Assembly (NCBI GenBank): GCA_039028695.1
Contig: JBCCHN010000080.1
Span: 1-22,597 of the forward strand
From: JANQKX01 sp039028695
GTDB taxonomy: Bacteria; Pseudomonadota; Alphaproteobacteria; Kiloniellales; Kiloniellaceae
DNA length: 22,597 nucleotides
Reading direction: 5' to 3'
The notes below the pieces were generated by a model that did no database searches, had not been told where the DNA came from, and was given only the letters and a program-made list of their open reading frames with translations. Of the stretch, positions 13,438-19,797 are shown one piece after another. The translations under genes and the position numbers were made by a program. Numbering within the stretch: position 1 is the stretch's first letter; each line of letters begins with the position of its first letter.

Positions 13438-15390
13438 TGCGGCATAACCGGCTTTCTTGAGCGCGACCAAACTTCCGATGCCTGGAATGGCAAACTGGAA
13501 AAGATGGCGGGCGCTATTGCCTATCGCGGGCCTGATGATCAAGGAGTTTGGTTTGATCCTCGAGACGGTGTGGGCTTCGCCCATCGGCGCCTGTCGATCA
13601 TTGATGTGTCAGCCCAAGGGCACCAACCCATGGCTTCGCCAAGCGGGCGTTATGTGATTTGCTACAATGGTGAGGTCTATAACTTTGAGGCCATGCGCGC
13701 CGAGCTTGGCGGTCACGGTATCAGTTGGCGTGGCCATTCTGACACGGAGGTTATCTTAGCCGCCTTTGAGGCATGGGGCGTTGAAAAGACGATTGGCAAA
13801 TTCATCGGAATGTTTGCCTTTGCCCTCTGGGATAATCTGGAAAAAACGCTCTTTCTCGCCCGTGACCGCTTGGGCATTAAGCCTCTCTTTTACGGCTGGG
13901 CCGAGGATGCCTTTCTATTTGGGTCCGAGCTCAAGGCTCTCCTCCAACATCCCAAATTCTCCCGAGAGGTCAACGCCGATACCGTTCCGCAGCTCCTGCA
14001 ATTCGGCTGCATCCCCAACAAGCTCTCCATCTTTAAGGGGATCAATAAGCTCGAGCCGGGTCAACTTCTCAAGCTGAATTGGGCCGAGCAGAAAAAGGGT
14101 CCCGTTTACGTTCAAGACTATTGGTCCGTCCTCGAGGTGGCCAAGGCCGGCCAGCAGAACCTCTTCACCGGATCAGACGCGGAGATGACCGACGAGCTCG
14201 AAAGCTTGCTTTTGGATGCGGTTCGCCTGCGCATGGTCTCGGACGTTCCCGTGGGCGCCTTTCTATCCGGCGGGATCGATTCATCTACGGTCGTGGCTTT
14301 GATGCAGGCTCAGCGCAACGATCCGGTAAAGACCTTTTCCATCGGATTTGAAGAAGACGCCTTTAACGAGGCTCACCATGCCAAGCAAGTTGCCGAGCAT
14401 CTAAACACAAATCACACCGAGCTATATCTGACCAATCAGGATGCGCTGGACCTGGTCCCTCGGCTCACCGAAATTTACGATGAGCCCTTTTGTGACCCGT
14501 CTCAGATTCCGACCTATCTGGTCTCCCGTTTGGCACGGGAATCCGTCATCGTGAGTCTTTCCGGCGATGGCGGCGATGAGCTTTTTGCCGGATACGAGCG
14601 GCACTTCAAGTTTTCCAAGTTGTGGTCCTCTCTGAGCCGAGTACCGGGCGGATGCCGCCACCTTGGCGCGGGGCTTATTCAGGCTCTTCCCGATCGCTTT
14701 TGGGATGTGTCCCTAGGCTGGCTGATTCCCCACCTATCCAAAAGCCATCACGGCGTCCCCGCTTCGGAGTTTTTGAATAGAGCAGCCGAGTACCTCTCAT
14801 GCCACACCATAAAGGACGTATACGACACCAGTTCCATTAGCTGGGGCGGCCCCTTTTCTATCTTGGCCCCTGATACCCGCAATGAAATTTTTGACTGCAG
14901 GAAGTCAGGGTTCGACCAGGTTGAGAATGAAATCGCGCAACTCATGTACCTGGATACGGTCAGTTACCTGCCAGATCTGATCCTGACCAAAGTTGACCGG
15001 GCCAGCATGGCCTGGGGCTTGGAAGCGCGCGTACCCCTTCTTGATCACAGGGTGGTGGAGTTCGCCTGGCGCTTGCCCATGCGGCGCAAGGCGGGGGAAA
15101 ATTCCAAGCAGATCTTGCGCGAGGTGCTATACAAATACGTGCCCCCGCACCTTATCGACCGGCCGAAAACTGGATTTGGCGCGCCATTGGAATCCTGGCT
15201 TCTGGGCCCCCTTCGTGATTGGGCCGAAGACCTCTTAAGTGCGGAAAAGTTAAGAGACGCGGGCATCTTCGACCCTGATCGGACGCGCGCCAAGTGGCAG
15301 AGTTTTTTGTCGGGCCGCACCTCTGAAAATGCCTTCTTGTGGAACGTGCTGGTGTTCCAGGATTGGCATGGCCGCTGGGTATCCCGCTAA
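13435..15390 (+). CDS. asnB: Asparagine synthase-like glutamine amidotransferase (AsnB family)
   Basis: The 651-residue protein has an N-terminal class II glutaminase domain (about 2-210) with nucleophile Cys2 after Met removal, YRGPDDQG at 30-37 and CYNGEVYNF at 76-84. The C-terminal synthetase domain (about 250-640) has the ATP-pyrophosphatase loop SGGIDSS at 278-284 and SGDGGDELFAGYE at 376-388. The reaction is ATP-dependent transfer of the glutamine amide to a carboxyl group through an acyl-adenylate. Members inside surface-polysaccharide loci (WbpS-like in Pseudomonas; exosortase-associated amidotransferases) are thought to amidate sugar uronic acids rather than make asparagine. With a uronate-forming dehydrogenase in the facing gene set, that is my preferred reading. 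It follows the unknown gene after 68 bp and converges on the GT4 gene with a 40-bp gap. Confidence 0.92.
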   Translation: MCGITGFLERDQTSDAWNGKLEKMAGAIAYRGPDDQGVWFDPRDGVGFAHRRLSIIDVSAQGHQPMASPSGRYVICYNGEVYNFEAMRAELGGHGISWRGHSDTEVILAAFEAWGVEKTIGKFIGMFAFALWDNLEKTLFLARDRLGIKPLFYGWAEDAFLFGSELKALLQHPKFSREVNADTVPQLLQFGCIPNKLSIFKGINKLEPGQLLKLNWAEQKKGPVYVQDYWSVLEVAKAGQQNLFTGSDAEMTDELESLLLDAVRLRMVSDVPVGAFLSGGIDSSTVVALMQAQRNDPVKTFSIGFEEDAFNEAHHAKQVAEHLNTNHTELYLTNQDALDLVPRLTEIYDEPFCDPSQIPTYLVSRLARESVIVSLSGDGGDELFAGYERHFKFSKLWSSLSRVPGGCRHLGAGLIQALPDRFWDVSLGWLIPHLSKSHHGVPASEFLNRAAEYLSCHTIKDVYDTSSISWGGPFSILAPDTRNEIFDCRKSGFDQVENEIAQLMYLDTVSYLPDLILTKVDRASMAWGLEARVPLLDHRVVEFAWRLPMRRKAGENSKQILREVLYKYVPPHLIDRPKTGFGAPLESWLLGPLRDWAEDLLSAEKLRDAGIFDPDRTRAKWQSFLSGRTSENAFLWNVLVFQDWHGRWVSR

Positions 15391-15398
15391 CGCTTGAT

Positions 15399-15416
15399 CG
15401 GGCAGCTAAATGCCCG
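15399..15416. terminator. Weak hairpin between convergent asnB and glycosyltransferase genes
   Basis: CGGGCA and TGCCCG form a 6-bp stem around the loop GCTAAA in the 40-bp gap between two convergent stop codons. There is no T-run on either side, so it is at best a weak or factor-assisted terminator. Confidence 0.25.
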
Positions 15417-15430
15417 TCGCCTGCGGATCA

Positions 15431-16654
15431 TTACCGGCCCGCCGTTTCTTTCAAAATGGCCTCAAAGCGTCCCGCCAGAACCTGCCGGTCATAGTGCTCG
15501 GCCACATAAGCTTTTCCCGACTTCCCGATTTGGGTGCAAAGGTCGGGATGGGCCTTTAACTGCAGGATCGCCTCCCTCAAGTCCCCCTCGGACTCTGGCT
15601 CGATGCAAAGGCCGGCACCTGCTTTTTCCACGATTTCCTGAGCCTCCCCCTCGACCCCAAGGATAATCGGAGTACCCATGGCCATAGCTTCGAAAATTTT
15701 AGAAGGTATGACACTTTTGAAAAGTTCCAACTTCCTCAAAATAACCAAGGAAGCGTTGCTCGTTTGCAGCAGCTTGGGGATATCGTCTTTACCGACCTGT
15801 CCCAGAAATCGAACGTTGTCCAGCGCCTCTTCTTGGCAGAGCTTTTCCAAACGGCCCCGGTCCGCCCCGTCACCCACGAGCAAGAACACAATGTCCTCTT
15901 GATCCCGCAGGGTCTTAGCCGTGTTCAGAATGGTTTCCAATCCGTGCGCCATGCCGATTGTGCCCACATAGGAAACCACAAATTTATCATCCAGGCTGTC
16001 GCCGCCTAAAGCTGTTAAGGGCTCCTGCGATGGCTGAAAAAGCGACAGATCTACGCCATTAGTGACGACGGAGAGATGGTCCTCCCGTCCGCCGCGCGCC
16101 AGGATATGGGAGCCAAAAGAATGGGTGACCGAGACGATATGGTCGGCCTTGCGATAGACGAACCGCTCCAGGCCTTCAAGCCATCTAATGATTATCGGGT
16201 TCTTGATCGCACCGACGGCAAGAATAGAATCCGGCCAGAGGTCGCGAATTTCAAGGACCCACCGCACTCCTTTCATTTTGCTAACAAAATAGCCCGCCAA
16301 TCCGTTGAAAAATTGTGGCGAGGTTGAAAGGACAATATCGCACTTCGGTAAGAAGGGCGCCGCCAGAATGGCCATTAGCATATAGAGAACATAATTCCAC
16401 GTCCGCTTGATGACGCCCTCGTTGGCGGTAACATAGGTCAGCAGGCGAACCACCTTGATGCCATCCATCTCCTCACTTTGATACAGTCTATTTTTATACC
16501 CCGGATAGACCTTACCCATGGGATGATGGGGCACGCAGCTAACCACCGTTACATCATGCCCCAAGGCCACCCATCTTTTGCAATGTTCGTAGGTGCGCGA
16601 GGCCGGTGCGTTGATTTCGGGGCGAAAGTAGTGGGACAGAATTAGGATGCGCAT
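15431..16654 (-). CDS. GT4-family glycosyltransferase (WbuB/WcaI-like)
   Basis: This 407-residue GT-B fold, retaining glycosyltransferase acts at the cytoplasmic face of the membrane. The N-terminal acceptor domain starts MRILILSHYFRPEINAPA and continues with CVPHHPMGKVYPGYKNRLY at about 40-58. EIRDLWPDSI (135-144) and the donor-domain SKIFEAMAMGTP (318-329, the E-x7-E region) are characteristic of WbuB-like enzymes, known to transfer N-acetyl amino sugars such as FucNAc in O-antigen pathways. The C-terminal donor domain covers about 220-400. The start overlaps the upstream heparinase-family gene by 13 bp, so they are co-transcribed. Donor sugar cannot be told from sequence; the neighbouring dehydrogenase suggests an amino-sugar or uronate context. 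Confidence 0.92.
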   Translation of the reverse strand: MRILILSHYFRPEINAPASRTYEHCKRWVALGHDVTVVSCVPHHPMGKVYPGYKNRLYQSEEMDGIKVVRLLTYVTANEGVIKRTWNYVLYMLMAILAAPFLPKCDIVLSTSPQFFNGLAGYFVSKMKGVRWVLEIRDLWPDSILAVGAIKNPIIIRWLEGLERFVYRKADHIVSVTHSFGSHILARGGREDHLSVVTNGVDLSLFQPSQEPLTALGGDSLDDKFVVSYVGTIGMAHGLETILNTAKTLRDQEDIVFLLVGDGADRGRLEKLCQEEALDNVRFLGQVGKDDIPKLLQTSNASLVILRKLELFKSVIPSKIFEAMAMGTPIILGVEGEAQEIVEKAGAGLCIEPESEGDLREAILQLKAHPDLCTQIGKSGKAYVAEHYDRQVLAGRFEAILKETAGR

Positions 16655-18441
16655 AGAACTTCCCCATCGATGCGATAATACATGCGCAAGGGTGGCTCAC
16701 CCTCCGCCCGCATCACCAGAACCTTGTTTTCCCGGCACCGGCCAAATTCTGGAGCATAAGCGCCCGAGGTGACCTCCAATCGGCACCTTTCCTCTACTAT
16801 GATCCGCCCGATGGTCTCGCCGCTCCATAGCAGTGTCCCCGACTGAGCAGCTTCGTCCAGAACAACATCGATATCGGGATGCAGATGGATAAAGCTCTCA
16901 TAGACGTGCTGACCCCTGCCCGTCATCTTGTCCTCAACACGCAAGCTACGGTCGACGAACTCTAGTCGGCGTTGATGGCGGATCGGGGCTGCCCCTCTCT
17001 CATAGCCATCGTGGGCGGCCTCGACAACCAGTGCGCCATCGGGAGATTGTGTCACCACTGCGGCACTCGGCCGAGCGCGGCGCCCCACGCGAAAAGCGCT
17101 CCAAATTTCCGACTGTTCCTGTCCGTCAACACGAACCGTGTTGTGCGCCGCGGTGCTGCGAAAATATTGGCGACTGTCGCCCACCTCATAGGCAAAAACA
17201 CCGCTGTCCACCACAATGCGCCGGCCCTCCAACATCAGCTCGTAGCTTAAAGCATCACAGTGACCGTGCCCGGGCTGGTGATCGGGTCCCATGGGGCCAG
17301 CGTCCATCAAGACCATTTGACCGCCTTTGCGCAGTCCGAAATAGCCGCTATCCGTCCGCTCAATTATCTTTGCCGTCACCATGGCCTCGCTCCGCTCGAA
17401 GCCTACTAAAGTCCGGCCATAGGCAAAGAGATCCTTCGGGAGCGGGGCGATTCCAAAAGCGGAGTCGTTAAAAAGGGCTATCTGTTCATCGGGAAAGACC
17501 ACATCGTCCAAAAAAGCTAAGGCATTGCTAGCCGCGGCACGCAGGGCCGCGACTTCTCCAGCCAAAAGGGGGGAAGCGCCCGTCCCCGTCAGGTTCACCA
17601 GGTCCAGAAGGTCCTCGGTGAAAATGGCGTGGTACATGGGGCTGCGTTCATAATGTCCCCCGTCGGGCAGAAGCTGTTCGCTCAATTGATCCCGCAAAAG
17701 TCGACAGCCTTGGGCCAACCAGGTCTCGGCACGGGGGCCGGAAAAAAAGCTCCCCGCGTACAAAAGCGCCACGCAGTTCTTGAACAGATGATTGGCACAA
17801 ATGTGGTATTCCAGGTTCCGGGTCAGCCACTCAGCCTGCAAAAAAAGACTCTTAAGCCATGTTTCATCAAGGGGCTTATGCGACGGCGTCTGGCAAAAAT
17901 ACTTGATCCAATTAACAAGGCGCAGTGATAGCGGATAAGGCTCCCAAGCATCCACGGTGCGGCAGGGATTCTTTTCAATCCAGCTGTCGATCAGCATACC
18001 CTTGGCCTCGGTAGACAGGTGCGGATCGCACAGATAGTCGAAATAGTGCAGGTTATAGCGCCAAAGCTTAGAAACATCTTCAGGAGACCACGCCGCCTGA
18101 TCCGGGTCCATCACCCGTTTCACATTTAAAAAGCAAAGACTGCCGTCTTTCGGATCATAAACATGCCGGGCCAAGGGAGGCTCCATCAGGGCCAGCCCGC
18201 GTGTCGGCTCTGCGGCCGCCGCTTTGGGGCAACCGCCCTTAAAGCTGCGACGCAGCGCGTTATAGAAAAGCTGTCGCGGCGTCAGGTGACTGAGGGTGCG
18301 GGCCAAGCGAAACCAATCCTGCTTAGGAATGTTCGGCCTTAGGCAAGGATCAACATGAAAGCCATCTTGCTGCGACGGCATGCCCAGAGAGGTCGGGTCT
18401 AGCGGTTCACTGCTTTGTTCTTTGCCCGCCGGTATCGACAT
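16642..18441 (-). CDS. Heparinase II/III-family protein (predicted polysaccharide lyase-like)
   Basis: This protein of up to 599 residues has an alpha-helical toroid (about 40-340; note WRYNLHYFDYLC 127-138, WEPYPLSLRLVNWIKY 166-181, GGHYERSPMYH 261-271) followed by a heparinase II/III beta-sandwich (about 355-580) with GHGHCDALSYEL 391-402 and STAAHNTVRVDG 429-440. Family lyases cleave uronic-acid-containing chains by beta-elimination using Tyr/His residues of these segments; activity here is not established. No signal peptide or membrane helix is seen, although a periplasmic site would be expected for a lyase. The first 40 residues look like an unconserved extension, so translation could instead begin at Met21. 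It follows the dehydrogenase gene by 41 bp and overlaps the GT4 gene by 13 bp. Confidence 0.88.
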   Translation of the reverse strand: MSIPAGKEQSSEPLDPTSLGMPSQQDGFHVDPCLRPNIPKQDWFRLARTLSHLTPRQLFYNALRRSFKGGCPKAAAAEPTRGLALMEPPLARHVYDPKDGSLCFLNVKRVMDPDQAAWSPEDVSKLWRYNLHYFDYLCDPHLSTEAKGMLIDSWIEKNPCRTVDAWEPYPLSLRLVNWIKYFCQTPSHKPLDETWLKSLFLQAEWLTRNLEYHICANHLFKNCVALLYAGSFFSGPRAETWLAQGCRLLRDQLSEQLLPDGGHYERSPMYHAIFTEDLLDLVNLTGTGASPLLAGEVAALRAAASNALAFLDDVVFPDEQIALFNDSAFGIAPLPKDLFAYGRTLVGFERSEAMVTAKIIERTDSGYFGLRKGGQMVLMDAGPMGPDHQPGHGHCDALSYELMLEGRRIVVDSGVFAYEVGDSRQYFRSTAAHNTVRVDGQEQSEIWSAFRVGRRARPSAAVVTQSPDGALVVEAAHDGYERGAAPIRHQRRLEFVDRSLRVEDKMTGRGQHVYESFIHLHPDIDVVLDEAAQSGTLLWSGETIGRIIVEERCRLEVTSGAYAPEFGRCRENKVLVMRAEGEPPLRMYYRIDGEVLCAS

Positions 18442-18482
18442 TACCCAGTCCCCAAAATACCGCCTCGGTCTATCTTAAGTCA

Positions 18483-19679
18483 TCACCGAAAAATGCCGCG
18501 GGTATCGATCAAAATTTTCTCGTGAAGGTCACGGGCCTTGAGCCGTTTGAAGGGGCGATGTTCCACAAGCAAAAGGACCACATCCGATTGGGCGACGGCC
18601 GTTTCGAAATCCACAAGGTCGAAATCGGGATGGCTTTGGATATTGGGATCGGCAACCAGGATCTCGCCGACATTCTCAGCCTTCAGGCGCTGAACGATTT
18701 TTTCCGCTGGGGATTCCCGCAAGTCGTCCACATCCGCCTTATAGGTTAGGCCCAAGCAGGCGATTTTTGGATTTTTGAATTTACCGGCCTTGGCCTTGAC
18801 TTTTTCGATGACCCAATCAGGCTTCGCATCGTTTACCTCGCGAGCCATGCGGATGAGCCGTGCCTCCTTGGGCGCCCCCGCGACCACGAACCAGGGGTCG
18901 ATCGCAATACAATGTCCGCCCACGCCGGGGCCGGGCTGATGGATGTTGACCCGCGGATGTCGGTTGGCCATCTCGATCACATCCCAAGGATCCACGCCTT
19001 GCAGGTCGCCGATTATGGAAAGCTCGTTCGCAAGGGCGATGTTCACGTCGCGATAGGTATTCTCGAAGAGTTTGCTCATCTCGGCGGTGGCCGCGTTTGT
19101 ACGCAACACCTCGCCACTGACGAACTCCTCGTAAAAGGCAGCCGCCATTTCGGTGGAGTCTTCATTGATCCCTCCCACGATCCGGTCGTTCTCCACGAAC
19201 TCGGTCAAGATCTTGCCGGGCAAAACCCGCTCGGGGCAATGGGCCACAAATAAATCCTCTCCGATGGCCAAGCCGCTCGCCATCAAACCGGCAGCGACGC
19301 TGTCATCGGTGGTGCCCACCGGCACGGTGCTTTCCAAGATAATCAGATTTCCCTTGGCGACGTGGGGCAATATGCTCTTCACCGCTGCGTCAATGTAGGA
19401 CAGGTCCGGCTGGTATCCATCGCGAAAGGGGGTGGGCACCGCCAGAATGAAAATATCAGCGGGCTGGGGCTCAAGCCCGGCGGTGAGTTGGCCGGATTGG
19501 ACGGCCGACTTTACCAAAACATCAAGGCCCGGCTCGGCAATATGGTTGGTGCCTTGGTTGATCAGATCCACCACCTTCGGATCCACATCAACGCCCCAAA
19601 CATCGTAACCCTTGGTGCCCAAAAAAGAGGCCGTCGGTAACCCGATGTAGCCCAAGCCAACGACACAAATTTTCTGCAT
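18483..19679 (-). CDS. wecC: UDP-N-acetyl-D-mannosamine dehydrogenase (WecC family)
   Basis: This NAD-dependent enzyme oxidises the C6 alcohol of a UDP-sugar twice to give a UDP-uronic acid; the closest family function is UDP-ManNAc to UDP-ManNAcA. The 398-residue protein has a Rossmann GLGYIGLP at 8-15, ESTVPVGTTDD at 116-126, CPERVLPG at 148-155, the WecC-like FENTYRDVNIALANELSI at 205-222, and catalytic C257 in GVGGHCIAIDPWF. The C-terminal UDP-binding domain (about 305-398) has GLTYKADVDDLRESPA. Length and motifs favour the ManNAc branch over Ugd-type glucose dehydrogenases, though UDP-GlcNAc or UDP-GalNAc cannot be excluded. No epimerase (WecB) gene is in the window. It follows the AAA-SPOR gene after a 118-bp AT-rich gap that may hold its own promoter. 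Confidence 0.92.
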   Translation of the reverse strand: MQKICVVGLGYIGLPTASFLGTKGYDVWGVDVDPKVVDLINQGTNHIAEPGLDVLVKSAVQSGQLTAGLEPQPADIFILAVPTPFRDGYQPDLSYIDAAVKSILPHVAKGNLIILESTVPVGTTDDSVAAGLMASGLAIGEDLFVAHCPERVLPGKILTEFVENDRIVGGINEDSTEMAAAFYEEFVSGEVLRTNAATAEMSKLFENTYRDVNIALANELSIIGDLQGVDPWDVIEMANRHPRVNIHQPGPGVGGHCIAIDPWFVVAGAPKEARLIRMAREVNDAKPDWVIEKVKAKAGKFKNPKIACLGLTYKADVDDLRESPAEKIVQRLKAENVGEILVADPNIQSHPDFDLVDFETAVAQSDVVLLLVEHRPFKRLKARDLHEKILIDTRGIFR

Positions 19680-19797
19680 GGTTCTGAACTCACTTAAAAT
19701 GATTTAAATTTTCCAAGCCATTATCAATAAAAACATCAAGAATTTTCTTATTGCCCAGCCCGTTTAGCGGGAAATTACTCAAATTCCAAGCACGTCA

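Noticed and set aside
19741..19775. Short CCCG/CGGG hairpin after the AAA-SPOR gene
   Set aside because: Only four base pairs and no T-run in the direction of transcription, so it is not a credible terminator.
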